DNA from: Bacteroides sp.
GTDB taxonomy: Bacteria; Bacteroidota; Bacteroidia; Bacteroidales; Muribaculaceae
Assembly: GCA_014801815.1 (NCBI GenBank)
Contig: JAAVDM010000034.1
Location: 62,001 to 126,000 of the forward strand
Length of the DNA stretch: 64,000 nucleotides
Direction of reading: 5' to 3'
The notes under the pieces are model-generated. The model saw nothing but the letters and a program-made list of their open reading frames with translations. It searched no databases and was not told the origin of the DNA. Position numbers and translations under genes: made by a program. Of the stretch, positions 24,713 through 33,143 are shown piece by piece. Every line of letters begins with the position of its first letter. Within the stretch, counting starts at the first letter, position 1.

Positions 24713-24768
24713 AATAAGAAAAATAACAGCAGTAGGGAAAGTTCCCTACTGCTGTTATTTTTCTTATT
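24713..24768. terminator. Perfect 27-bp inverted repeat, terminator of the coiled-coil operon
   Basis: Arms 24713-24739 and 24742-24768 match without error around a two-base loop (core CAGCAGTAGGGAA). A-rich outer arms give T-runs on both strands. It stands 40 bases past the stop of the coiled-coil gene. Confidence 0.85.
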
Positions 24769-24808
24769 TCTGTAAACTTACAAATAAACTGTAAGAAACA
24801 AAAATATC

Positions 24809-26308
24809 TTATTCTTCTTCGAGACCAACTTTGTCTACAAGAGCATCAACTTTAGTCTGTAATTCATAGAGACCCTCCATAAGCTGATCTTTCCATCTTT
24901 CGTACGAGCTGATGTGCTGCTCAAGACCTTCTTCAAGATTTTCAATCCTACCGTTTGTAGTGTCGAAACGAGCGTCCATTTCGTTAAACGAGAGAGTGAG
25001 ATTCTCACCGATATTCTCAAAGTCAGACTGAAGTGTAGCTACGTTACTCTGAAGGGTAGAAATACTATAGCCAAAGCGATCTGTTGTACCCTGCAGAGCT
25101 TCAATATCTGCGACGTTCTGCTCAACCTGCTCTTCCATAACCCCAACTCTTGCGAAAGAGTTATCAAGGTTCTCTGTCAGACTCTTGTAATCAGCCTGCA
25201 GAGTTTCAATAGCTTCTTCGTTAACACGGACTACGGCTGAAACATTGTTGAGATTCTCCAGCTGACCGTCTATTATCTCGAAGTGAGTATTCATCTCTGT
25301 TACGAGGTTATCGAGATTCTCACCGAGATTCTCGAAGTCAGCCTGACTCGTAGCTACTTGATTCTGAAGTTGAGTAATCTGAGATGCAAAGCGGTCGGTC
25401 GTACCCTGCAGTGCCTCAATATCGTCAGCGTTCTGAGCGGAAAGTTCTTCAATAGGTGTGATAGTAGCTATAAGAAGAGAGAGGCTTCTTTCAAGCTCCT
25501 CAATCTTTTCAGTATTTTCTTCGAGAAGCTCGTTCATAGCGTTAAAAGTCGGGAGAAGGTTGAGGATATTCTCATCGTTCTCAAGGTGCCAAGCCTCAAG
25601 GCCCTCTACAGCCTTAACGACTTGCTCAAGGCTACCAAGCTGCTGATAGATGTCCTCGAATGCGTTATAAGCGTCGTTCTTAACTGTAGCGATGTCAGCA
25701 GTATTCTTTTCGATCTGCTCCTCGTTAGCACGTACTACAGCAGAAACCATGTTGAGATTTTCAAGCTGAGCGTTTACCTCGTCGAAGTGAGTAGTCATCT
25801 CTGTTACGAGGTTGTCAAGATTCTCACCGAGGTTAGCGAAGTCGGCAGATATCTGGTTGAGCTGATTTTCTGTGCGCTCTGATTTGCCATAGAGGGCATC
25901 TACGTCATTGTAGAGGTTCTCGGTGTCAGCGCTCTTAAGTGCATAGAGAGCGGTGGGAACAGAAGCAACGTCTGAGTTAGCAACGGGAGTAAAGTTATCA
26001 CCACCGTTGAGATCCATAGAAACAGAAAGCTTGATATCGTTGGCAGTCCAATCAATGCCATCAAGTGACTTGGTAGAACCGATAGCGTAATTTACAACAC
26101 CGGCAGATGAAGTTGTAACCTTTACAGTCTCATCGAAGATTATATTACCTTCCTCGACAAACTGGAACAGAAGGCTTACTTCCTGGTTAGCGACGGCATT
26201 GCCATTGGCATCGCGAACTACAGCGGAATAATTGAGGGTGTCAACGGCAGCAAAAGTAGGAAGTGCGGCTGCGGCTGCTACTATAGCAGAGAGGAAAATT
26301 TTCTTCAT
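24809..26308 (-). CDS. Exported long coiled-coil protein with tail-fibre-like N-domain
   Basis: A 499-residue protein with a signal peptide (FLSAIVAAAAALPTFA). Residues about 20-125 form the beta domain seen at the start of many Bacteroidetes cell-surface and tail-fibre-like proteins: YSAVVRDANGNAVANQEVSL, VVNYAIGS, then FTPVANSDVASVPTALYALK. From there to the end it is heptad-rich coiled coil with internal duplication: ADFANLGENLDNLVTEM and VSAVVRANEEQIE near 155-200 return near 335-385, and DIEALQGTTDRF occurs twice (about 300 and 410). A rod-like, probably trimeric surface fibre or adhesin is the inference. It overlaps the upstream 163-residue gene by four bases, so both proteins are likely made together. 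It lacks an obvious sorting tail itself. Confidence 0.82.
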   Translation of the reverse strand: MKKIFLSAIVAAAAALPTFAAVDTLNYSAVVRDANGNAVANQEVSLLFQFVEEGNIIFDETVKVTTSSAGVVNYAIGSTKSLDGIDWTANDIKLSVSMDLNGGDNFTPVANSDVASVPTALYALKSADTENLYNDVDALYGKSERTENQLNQISADFANLGENLDNLVTEMTTHFDEVNAQLENLNMVSAVVRANEEQIEKNTADIATVKNDAYNAFEDIYQQLGSLEQVVKAVEGLEAWHLENDENILNLLPTFNAMNELLEENTEKIEELERSLSLLIATITPIEELSAQNADDIEALQGTTDRFASQITQLQNQVATSQADFENLGENLDNLVTEMNTHFEIIDGQLENLNNVSAVVRVNEEAIETLQADYKSLTENLDNSFARVGVMEEQVEQNVADIEALQGTTDRFGYSISTLQSNVATLQSDFENIGENLTLSFNEMDARFDTTNGRIENLEEGLEQHISSYERWKDQLMEGLYELQTKVDALVDKVGLEEE

Positions 26309-26796
26309 TTCAGGATAAGTTTAATCGTTTTAACAAGATTTCCGTCAACGGCAACAGCTACAACATAAGTGCCGGGGACATAGTTAGAAAGAGAGATGTT
26401 AGCAGAGGGCTCGTTTACAGTTATGAGTCCGTGAGTTACACCGCTGAAATCGGTGATGAGTACCTGGGTCTTGCCCTGTGCGGCAGCATCGCAAGTGACG
26501 GCGAGAAGCTTCTCTGAAGAGAGGTATTTAACACCTACGCCATTGGCGTCGGCCACGATACCTTCAACCATGACACTTACGTTCTCGTTCGACAGAGCTG
26601 CCAGCACTGCAGGCCAGAGAGTCGAGGTCTCGGGATCGATGCTATACCAGCTACCGAACTCGTAGACAACGGCTCCTCCGTCGGGGAGACCCTTCAGGTC
26701 TGACTGGGAGTAAATTGTCCCAGTCACCTCGTCCTGAGCGGCTGCCGAAAAAGCAACACCGGAAAGGAGCAGGAAGGTTCCGAATTTCATTGTCAT
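26305..26796 (-). CDS. Small exported protein with T9SS-like C-terminal tail
   Basis: A 163-residue protein with signal peptide (FGTFLLLSGVAFSAAAQ) and a short N-terminal region (YSQSDLKGLPDGGAVVYEFG) of no known family. The last 80 residues look like a Por/T9SS type A sorting domain: VLITDFSGVTHGLITVNEPS, then LSNYVPGTYVVAVAVDGNLV and KTIKLILK at the end. The start may be ATG two codons later. Promoter 26875-26906 gives a leader of about 70 bases. Translationally coupled to the coiled-coil gene; a guess is that it helps to place or anchor the fibre. Confidence 0.75.
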   Translation of the reverse strand: MTMKFGTFLLLSGVAFSAAAQDEVTGTIYSQSDLKGLPDGGAVVYEFGSWYSIDPETSTLWPAVLAALSNENVSVMVEGIVADANGVGVKYLSSEKLLAVTCDAAAQGKTQVLITDFSGVTHGLITVNEPSANISLSNYVPGTYVVAVAVDGNLVKTIKLILK

Positions 26797-26874
26797 AAAG
26801 TGAAATTTAAAAGGTGAAAGTTGAATACGGAAACGGAAAATCGGTGATGTTTTGTTGTTCCCTTATTTCGAGTG

Positions 26875-26906
26875 CAAAGTTAAGACTAAAAACTGTACTT
26901 TCCAAA
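26875..26906 (-). promoter_or_regulatory. Promoter of the coiled-coil operon
   Basis: Minus strand: TTTG (26903-26906), 20 bases, TAACTTTG (26875-26882), a full consensus match. Confidence 0.8.
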
Positions 26907-27262
26907 ATTTTGGGTTTAATTTTTAATGTAATTTTCTATTTTATTCACTTTTTTATTGGTTATAGGAAAATTTTTAACCTATATTATGTTATTGACTGTT
27001 AAATATGAATCGTTTTGTCATATTATCTGAGGGTGAAAGAGATTGACTTCAAAAACCGCTTGCTATTTGAAACCGCTATGTTATTTAACAGTGTTGTTAA
27101 AAATGTTAAAAAATAAACAAAAGGTTAACAGCTACTGACGGTGTTTGCCAACGTCGCAACCAACTCCCACTGGTCGGAAGCGCCCCGCTGCGTGGACGCC
27201 CGCTGCGCCCCTTGGCCGAGCCGAGACAAAAAGCTGACGCCACGGTGGGGAACTTCATGATT
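26907..27262. other. Intergenic region, no gene seen
   Basis: The first 210 bases are very A/T-rich and hold no open frame or known RNA. At 27218-27240 there is a copy of the GAGCCGAGACAAAAxGCTGAC motif also found at 61945. Confidence 0.5.
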
Positions 27263-27265
27263 TAA

Positions 27266-27690
27266 TATAAATCTTATAAGTTTTATAAGTCTTATAAGGA
27301 AGGAGGTAGGGAGGAGGCGAGCAGGAGGTGTGTGTGGCTATTATTGGGCTGGTATTATTGCTGTGCTGATGAGAGGACAGATATGAGGCTTATGAATCAT
27401 ATAAGTTTTATAAGTCTTATAAGGAAGGAGGTAGGAGAGGAGGCGTGAATGGGTGTTATTGTTGGGCTGGGTTATTACTGTGCTGATGAGGGGACAGATA
27501 TAAAGCTTATAAATTGTATAAGTTTTATAAGCCATATAAGAAGGAGATGGAGAGGGGGTGAGGAGGTGGTGGGGCGGAGTGTTATCGCTGCGTTGCTGAG
27601 GGGAAAAGTATAAGGCTTATAAGTCGTATAAGTTTTATAAATCTTATATGACTTATAAGCCTTATAAATAACTTATAAAGAATAAATCTT
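27266..27690. repeat. Four ~110-125-bp units carrying 9-bp TATAARNNT arrays
   Basis: TATAA clusters with 9-base spacing start at 27266, about 27390, about 27499 and 27609 (the last with eight phased units, 27609-27672). The first three are followed by AAGGAGGTAGG-like G-rich sequence and GGGCTGG-TATT-GCTGTGCTGATGAG segments. Unit lengths are about 125, 117 and 110 bases. Confidence 0.82.
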
Positions 27691-27704
27691 ATGAAACTTG
27701 TAGT

Positions 27705-27973
27705 TGGGCCGGGGTCAGATCTCAGAGCTTGTTGAGGGTAAGGCCGAGATCAGAGCTCGGAGTTTGTAGAGTAGTGGGACCAAGGACAGAACTCGAAGCT
27801 TGTTGAGTGTTGGGCTGAGGTCAGAACTTGGATCTTGTTAAGTGTTGGGCCGAAGTCAGAACTCAGAGCTTGTTGATGGTAAGGCCGAGGTCAGAACTTG
27901 GAGTTTGTAGAGGGTAGGCGGGGACGGAGGGGGAACTTGTGTAGGGTGGGTCGGGGGTCAGAACTCGGAGCTG
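27705..27973. repeat. 35-bp tandem array made of prfC 3'-end copies
   Basis: The block GTCAGAACTCGGAGCT, which on the minus strand is the last codons and stop of prfC, recurs with a 35-base period: CAG at 27716, 27751, 27787, 27822, 27857, 27892 and finally 27959 inside the gene, with one worn unit between the last two. Spacer consensus is TGTTGAGTGTTGGGCCGAG. Confidence 0.88.
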
Positions 27974-29541
27974 AAGTGGAAGCGGATTTTGGGGAAGTCG
28001 GTCTGGGCCATCTGGAGGACGTAGTTGGAGTCGGCGAGGAAGACGTCGCGTCCTTCTTTGTCTTTGGCCATGAACTGGTACTTTCGCTTCTTGAAGGCTT
28101 CGAGGGCGTCGGGGTCGTCGCTGTCAATCCAGCAGGCTTTGTAGAGGCTAATGGGTTCCCAGCGGCATTGAGCGCCGTATTCGTGGAGGAGTCGGTACTG
28201 AATGACTTCGAACTGAAGCTGTCCGACGGTACCGATGATTTTGCGGCCGTTGAATTGGTTGGTGAATATCTGTGCGACACCTTCGTCCATGAGCTGATTG
28301 ATGCCTTTGTCGAGCTGTTTGGATTTCATAGGGTCTGCATTCTCGATGTACTTGAACATTTCGGGAGAGAAAGATGGCAGGCCCTTGAAGTGGAGCAGTT
28401 CGCCGCCGGTAAGAGTATCGCCTATCTTGAAGTTGCCGGTGTCCGGTATGCCTACGATGTCGCCGGGGAAGGCTTCGTCGACCACGCTTTTTTTCTGAGC
28501 CATAAAAGCTGTGGGAGCAGCGAAACGCATCATCTTGTCGTGGCGCACATGACGGTAGTTGACGTTACGTTCAAACTTGCCTGAACATACTTTGCAGAAA
28601 GCGATGCACGAGCGGTGGTTGGGATCCATGTTGGCATGAATCTTAAAGATAAAGCCGGTGAAGGCTTCCTCTTCAGGACGCACTTCGCGTTCTACAGCTT
28701 CGACGGGGCGTGGAGAGGGAGCAATCTTTACAAAACAGTCAAGAAGTTCTTTCACACCGAAAGTATTGAGAGCCGAACCGAAGAACACGGGAGCCACTTC
28801 GCCGCGCAGGTAGTCTTCGGGGTCGAACTCGGGGTAAACACCGTCAATGAGTTCGATGTCTTCGCGCAGTTTGGCAGCATCGGCCTCGCCGACCATTTCG
28901 TCGATAAGCGGGGAAGAGATGTCATCGATTTCCACACGTTCGCTCACGGTCTGCTTGGAAGGAGTGAAGAGATCGAGACCATGCTCATATATATTATATA
29001 CGCCTTTGAATTTTGCACCTATGTTAATAGGCCATGACAGGGGACGTACCGAGATTTTGAGTTCTTGTTCGAGTTCGTCGAGTATGTCGAACGGGTCACG
29101 GCCCTCGCGGTCGAGTTTGTTGACAAAGATGATAACCGGAGTGTTGCGCATACGGCATACCTCCATGAGACGGCGTGTCTGAGTCTCGACACCTTTTGCA
29201 ACGTCGACAACGATTATAACAGAATCGACGGCTGTAAGGGTACGGAAAGTATCCTCAGCAAAGTCCTGATGGCCGGGGGTGTCAAGGATATTGATTTTAT
29301 AGTCGCCGTAGTTGAAACCCATCACGGAGGTGGCTACCGAGATGCCGCGCTGTTTTTCGATCTCCATCCAGTCGGAAGTAGCGGTCTTTTTGATTTTGTT
29401 GCTTTTGACAGCACCGGCTACATGGATTGCTCCACCGAAGAGGAGGAGCTTTTCGGTCAGGGTGGTTTTGCCGGCGTCGGGGTGCGAGATGATGGCGAAG
29501 GTGCGCCGGCGTGCTATTTCTTTGGTGAGTTCTTCGCTCAT
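27958..29541 (-). CDS. prfC: Peptide chain release factor 3
   Basis: A 527-residue translational GTPase that removes RF1/RF2 from the ribosome after termination. GTPase motifs: [16 protein letters not shown] (G1), [12 protein letters not shown] (G3), [14 protein letters not shown] (G4). Length and the [13 protein letters not shown] insert fit RF3; C-terminal blocks [20 protein letters not shown] and [20 protein letters not shown] are also RF3-like. The stop codon is part of the first unit of a 35-bp tandem array that continues downstream. Last gene of a minus-strand group with rfbD and the DUF4924 gene (gaps 70 and 55 bases). Confidence 0.96.
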   Translation of the reverse strand: MSEELTKEIARRRTFAIISHPDAGKTTLTEKLLLFGGAIHVAGAVKSNKIKKTATSDWMEIEKQRGISVATSVMGFNYGDYKINILDTPGHQDFAEDTFRTLTAVDSVIIVVDVAKGVETQTRRLMEVCRMRNTPVIIFVNKLDREGRDPFDILDELEQELKISVRPLSWPINIGAKFKGVYNIYEHGLDLFTPSKQTVSERVEIDDISSPLIDEMVGEADAAKLREDIELIDGVYPEFDPEDYLRGEVAPVFFGSALNTFGVKELLDCFVKIAPSPRPVEAVEREVRPEEEAFTGFIFKIHANMDPNHRSCIAFCKVCSGKFERNVNYRHVRHDKMMRFAAPTAFMAQKKSVVDEAFPGDIVGIPDTGNFKIGDTLTGGELLHFKGLPSFSPEMFKYIENADPMKSKQLDKGINQLMDEGVAQIFTNQFNGRKIIGTVGQLQFEVIQYRLLHEYGAQCRWEPISLYKACWIDSDDPDALEAFKKRKYQFMAKDKEGRDVFLADSNYVLQMAQTDFPKIRFHFSSEF

Positions 29542-29611
29542 TGGTGAGTATCGGGAGTTTTTGAGAGTTATGAGAGTATCGGGAGAGAGGAGAAAATTTT
29601 AGGAGGTAGGG

Positions 29612-30472
29612 TCAGGATTTGGATAGGTTGGAGATACAACGGCGGAGGGAGTCGTGCCAGTATGGGATATCAAGACCGTAGACACGCTTGATTTTGGCTT
29701 TGTTAAGGATGGAGTAGAGGGGGCGTGTAGCGGCAGTGCGGTATTCGGAAGAAGGAATAGGAACAACTTTGACGTCGTTACGACCGGCGTAGCGGAAGAT
29801 AGCTTTTGCAAAGTCATACCAAGAGGCTACACCTTCGTTGGTGAAATTGAAGATGCCTGATACCCATTTCTCTGATTTGAGAATTGAGTAGATAGCATCG
29901 GCAAGATCGCCGGCATAGGTGGGAGTGCCTATCTGGTCGCAGACAACACGCACCTCCGGTTTCTCATCGGCCAGACGCAACATGGTGCGCACGAAGTTGT
30001 TACCGTGTTCGGAATAGAGCCATGAGGTGCGCAGTATGACAGAATCGGGGCAGAACGCCGTAAGCACACCTTCGCCTTCGAGCTTGGTACGGCCGTAAAT
30101 AGAGTGTGGGTAAGGCTCGTCACTCTCGGCGTATGGTCGGCAGTTATCGCCCGAAAATACATAATCTGTCGAGATATGAATGACACGTATGCGGTACTTG
30201 CGTGCCGCTTCGGCCAGATAGCGTACGGCCTCGGTGTTGATGCGCGATGCAAGGAGGTCGTGCTTCTCGGCAAGGTCGACGGCAGTGTAGGCGGCACAGT
30301 TGATTATGACATCAAAACCTGCACCGGCGAGGAAAGGGCCGATAGCCTCGCGGTCAGTTATGTCGAGAGTATCGGTATCAGTGGGGACTATGCAGATGTC
30401 GGGGTCGTCAGAGAGGCGATGCTGCAAGGCGCGGCCCAGCTGGCCGTGCGCTCCTGTGATAAGTATTTTCAT
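29612..30472 (-). CDS. rfbD: dTDP-4-dehydrorhamnose reductase
   Basis: A 286-residue short-chain dehydrogenase of the RmlD type, which makes dTDP-L-rhamnose in the last step of that pathway, in the cytoplasm. Seen: NAD(P)-binding ILITGAHGQLGRAL, STDYVFSGDNCRPYAESDEP, the YGRTKLEGE catalytic Tyr-x3-Lys, SVILRTSWLYSEHGNNFVRT, and QIGTPTYAGDLADAI. Start is ATG at 30472 (MKILITGAHG); the frame upstream is open but the preceding peptide is not family-like. No rfbA, rfbB or rfbC gene stands beside it, so the other steps must be encoded elsewhere. Confidence 0.92.
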   Translation of the reverse strand: MKILITGAHGQLGRALQHRLSDDPDICIVPTDTDTLDITDREAIGPFLAGAGFDVIINCAAYTAVDLAEKHDLLASRINTEAVRYLAEAARKYRIRVIHISTDYVFSGDNCRPYAESDEPYPHSIYGRTKLEGEGVLTAFCPDSVILRTSWLYSEHGNNFVRTMLRLADEKPEVRVVCDQIGTPTYAGDLADAIYSILKSEKWVSGIFNFTNEGVASWYDFAKAIFRYAGRNDVKVVPIPSSEYRTAATRPLYSILNKAKIKRVYGLDIPYWHDSLRRCISNLSKS

Positions 30473-30527
30473 ATTCCGGGAGTGAAGAGAGGGAGAGACG
30501 GGTTTTCCATGAGTAGTCTGCCGTCGG

Positions 30528-31079
30528 TCAGTTGTCGTTAAAGAGTTCGTTATTGAAATCCTTTTTGTAATAATGCGAGAGCACAGCGAGGTATTTTGAG
30601 ATCTGCTGCATTGCTTTAAGCGTCTCTTCTGAAACCTCCTTACCCTGCAGCCTAAGCAGCAACATGCCGTATAGGGCATCGAAACATGATTCTATCTCAT
30701 CTTTCTTGTTGTCGCCGGCCTTGGCGCGTATCTCGACTATATAGGGGAGAGTAGCGTAGAACTGAGCATTGTATGTGGCGTATTTAGGATCAGCCATAAG
30801 ACGGCGGTGCAGATCTTCGAGCGCCAGAATGACATTCTTGTTGATCTGCAGGTGTCCGCTTTTGACCACATCCTCGCGCCGCATCATGTCAATGAGCGAT
30901 TCATACCATTCCCTCATCTCTTTGCGTTGTGCATCGGTGAGGTTGGTATAATGGTCGATGATATTTGCTTGGATCTTGTCAATGTCAAGATCGTTGGCGC
31001 GGATGAGGTCTTCTATCTGCCACATATAGAGCAGATACTCCGCGATGTTCTCTTTTTTCTTAGCCGAGGCAGTTATCAT
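30528..31079 (-). CDS. DUF4924 family protein
   Basis: A 183-residue, all-helical, soluble protein of the Bacteroidetes-specific DUF4924 family. Characteristic stretches are KKENIAEYLLYMWQIEDLIR at the N-terminus, REWYESLIDMMRREDVVKSG in the middle and LLRLQGKEVSEETLKAMQQI with LAVLSHYYKKDF at the end. No function is known to me. The gene leads a group with rfbD and prfC. A promoter with full boxes ends only a few bases before the ATG, so its mRNA may be nearly leaderless. Confidence 0.85.
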   Translation of the reverse strand: MITASAKKKENIAEYLLYMWQIEDLIRANDLDIDKIQANIIDHYTNLTDAQRKEMREWYESLIDMMRREDVVKSGHLQINKNVILALEDLHRRLMADPKYATYNAQFYATLPYIVEIRAKAGDNKKDEIESCFDALYGMLLLRLQGKEVSEETLKAMQQISKYLAVLSHYYKKDFNNELFNDN

Positions 31080-31083
31080 AGCT

Positions 31084-31115
31084 GCAAAATTACAAAAATT
31101 TCGTTATTTTTACAA
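31084..31115 (-). promoter_or_regulatory. Promoter of the DUF4924-rfbD-prfC group
   Basis: Minus strand: TTG (31113-31115), about 20 bases, TAATTTTG (31084-31091). Transcript start is predicted at 31077-31080, which is the start codon itself. Confidence 0.7.
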
Positions 31116-31168
31116 CACATAAGGCCTAACAGAGGTTGTCTTAACGTATGTTATATATTTTGCGTTAT

Positions 31169-31194
31169 ATAAGTAGCTCTTAAGAGCTACTTAT
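31169..31194. repeat. Fused MITE ends: 26-bp perfect palindrome
   Basis: Both terminal repeats of the MITE-like family stand back to back with no inner part (core AAGTAGCTCTTAAGAGCTAC). It is between the divergent DUF4924 and MBL-fold genes. Confidence 0.75.
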
Positions 31195-31224
31195 TAATAA
31201 GGAGTAATCTTAACCAAAACGATT

Positions 31225-32013
31225 ATGCAACTCACATATATATATCATGACTGTTTCGTGCTTGAGACGTCACAGGCAGTTGTAATATTTGACTATTGGC
31301 GTGACCCGGCGGGAACAGAGCGGGGGCGGTTACCTCGTTTTTTTGATTCGTTGCCCGATGGTATACCGGTGTATGTTATGGTGTCGCATCACCATAAAGA
31401 TCATTACACACGTGACATTTTTGAGTGGACCCATCTGCGGAGTGACATTCACTATATACTGAGCCGAGACACTGCCAAGAGTGCGAGACCCTACATCACG
31501 CCTGACTCACATTATGCCGGTCATAAGGTAGGTGCCGAGCAGGTGACAGTGTTATCTCCGGGAGAAAGCGTGACACTTCCGAGTCTTACGGTTCACGCCT
31601 ACGGGTCGACCGACATTGGTAATTCGTGGGTGGTGGAGAGCGACGGACTCAGTGTGATGCACGCCGGTGATCTGAACGCCTGGATATGGAAAGATGAATC
31701 GACCGAAGAAGAGGTAAACAAGGCTTTGGCCGACTACCGGGCTGTATTAGATGTCATAGCGGCCGAGTGGCCGAGACTTGACGTGTGTATGTTTCCGGTT
31801 GATTCGCGCATAGGTACCGACTATTGGACCGGAGCGGCGATGCTGGTAAGAGCTATCGACGTGGCGCACTTTTTCCCGATGCACTTCGAGCTGGGTGAGA
31901 CCCGAGCTGATGTGGCACAGCGGCATCAAGATGCAGCCGACTTCAGGGCTTATGCCAATCGAGAAAGAGGGGAATATATTTTTCTTGAGAGTGGCGGGCG
32001 CTTTTGGAGTTAG
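31225..32013 (+). CDS. MBL-fold metal-dependent hydrolase (UlaG-like)
   Basis: A 262-residue protein with the metallo-beta-lactamase fold. The metal-binding motif is present as VSHHHKDHYTRDIFEW (HxHxDH), with VMHAGDLNAWIW for the next ligand and FPMHFELGETRAD for the C-terminal His. This short form with YIYHDCFVLET at the N-terminus resembles UlaG-type and related hydrolases common in Bacteroidales; the substrate cannot be told. Cytoplasmic. The stop codon is one base from the end of the convergent thioesterase gene. Confidence 0.85.
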   Translation: MQLTYIYHDCFVLETSQAVVIFDYWRDPAGTERGRLPRFFDSLPDGIPVYVMVSHHHKDHYTRDIFEWTHLRSDIHYILSRDTAKSARPYITPDSHYAGHKVGAEQVTVLSPGESVTLPSLTVHAYGSTDIGNSWVVESDGLSVMHAGDLNAWIWKDESTEEEVNKALADYRAVLDVIAAEWPRLDVCMFPVDSRIGTDYWTGAAMLVRAIDVAHFFPMHFELGETRADVAQRHQDAADFRAYANRERGEYIFLESGGRFWS

Positions 32014-32014
32014 G

Positions 32015-32812
32015 TCAACGGGGTCGGCGCCGGAGGCGTGCAAAGAGAAGACCTTCGGAGGTATCGGCACGTATCAGGGAGAATGAGGACAGATAGGTAT
32101 CGGGGGCGTCTGCGGTGGCAGGAGTGTCGGCACGGAGGAGCAGGACACTCATGCCGTAGCGGGTTTCGTGCAGGAAGGAGAGTTCGAGGCGGTCGACAAG
32201 AGTGGCATCAAAATCTGCGAGAGTGAACTGGTTGAGCAGCATGGTGACGTAGCGGACTGTATTGACGTGGCGGTAGGAATCGAGGTCACAGTATTTAAAT
32301 GTGTATGGAGTGGCCGGTGCCGTTGCCTCGATAGCACCGGCAGGTATCATCGGTGTAGAGAGTGGAACGATGGGACAGTGGCGCATCTGCCGGGCTATAG
32401 GGCATGGGCGTTCTGAGATCATCTCAGGAGGCAGGGTGAGGTGACTCAGACCGATATTGCGACGAGCTTCGATGTCCATGACCATCCAGATAGAACGGGC
32501 GTAACCCATGACGCGGCCATTGCAGGTAAGCATAAAGGCACGTTCGGAGAAGTGGCGGTTCCATGATTCTATCCATGTGGTGAGAGTATAGGTGTCGTTG
32601 ACATGCGGGTATTCCATCATCTCGATTGTAAGACGCGAGAGAACCCAGCCGGCATGGAGGTGAGCCATGACAGGGTTGCCTATGCCAAGAGAGTTGGCGT
32701 GTGCAGTGGCTATATCAATGATTTTGGCCGTGAGCAATGTCAGTGACAGTTCTTGTTCGGGATTGGTCTCACCGGCTGAGAGAAAGTATGTTTCGGAATA
32801 TTCAGTTACCAT
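32015..32812 (-). CDS. Acyl-ACP thioesterase (FatA/FatB-like)
   Basis: A 265-residue protein with two hot-dog domains, residues about 5-130 and 160-260, of the acyl-ACP thioesterase family that frees fatty acids from acyl carrier protein. Blocks: HLHAGWVLSRLTIEMMEYPH, YTLTTWIESWNRHFSERAFM, IWMVMDIEARRNIGLSHLTL, and in the second domain FKYCDLDSYRHVNTVRYVTM, which corresponds to the DxxxHVNNxxY catalytic region (one N replaced by T). Such stand-alone bacterial enzymes are usual in Bacteroidales and may adjust membrane fatty acids. Preceded by an element of the MITE-like family. Confidence 0.85.
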   Translation of the reverse strand: MVTEYSETYFLSAGETNPEQELSLTLLTAKIIDIATAHANSLGIGNPVMAHLHAGWVLSRLTIEMMEYPHVNDTYTLTTWIESWNRHFSERAFMLTCNGRVMGYARSIWMVMDIEARRNIGLSHLTLPPEMISERPCPIARQMRHCPIVPLSTPMIPAGAIEATAPATPYTFKYCDLDSYRHVNTVRYVTMLLNQFTLADFDATLVDRLELSFLHETRYGMSVLLLRADTPATADAPDTYLSSFSLIRADTSEGLLFARLRRRPR

Positions 32813-32836
32813 AAAGTGAAATTTAAGTTCATAAGA

Positions 32837-32928
32837 TAAGTCGCTCTTAAAAATTAAACGATATATGTTTTCAGTTACAGTTTTTGAATCTTGAACAATA
32901 AAACTTGTTATCTTTTAAGAGCTACTTA
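32837..32928. repeat. MITE-like element, 92-bp form
   Basis: Left end TAAGTCGCTCTTAAAAATTA, inner ACGATATATGTTTTCAGTTA and ATAAAACTTGTTATC, right end TTTTAAGAGCTACTTA. It has the left half of the full element and lacks the TTGTCACTCAG part. It lies between two divergent genes. Confidence 0.8.
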
Positions 32929-33143
32929 ACACCCCGAAAAGGGTGATTCGGGAACAGAGAGAGGTAATTGTCTTTAAAAGAGATAACAGTTGAGTAGGGT
33001 GAAATAGCGAAAAAATTAGCTTATATCTAACTAAAAATTTTTAACTTTGTGCCCCCTAACCGCAGAATCCACGGTATTGCCGCGAATAAAAACACTGTCG
33101 ACGTGAAACGGTGCGAATAAAAAAACGGTGCGAATAAGAAGAT
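32929..33143 (+). promoter_or_regulatory. tamL upstream region with -7 box
   Basis: A -7 box TAACTTTG at 33042-33049 points to tamL; the -33 position is weak. Two short direct copies of GGTGCGAATAA lie near 33110-33135. Nothing else is recognised. Confidence 0.55.

Noticed and set aside
22424..27973. CRISPR array
   Set aside because: The repeats are 9, 35, 57, about 97, about 115 and about 380 bases without regular unique spacers, and no cas gene is present.
27898..28584. 228-residue plus-strand frame and others between 28.6 and 29.6 kb
   Set aside because: All are shadows of prfC, whose GTPase motifs are complete.
29612..30679. 355-residue version of RfbD
   Set aside because: The first 69 residues overlap the DUF4924 gene end and resemble nothing; ATG at 30472 begins the Rossmann fold.
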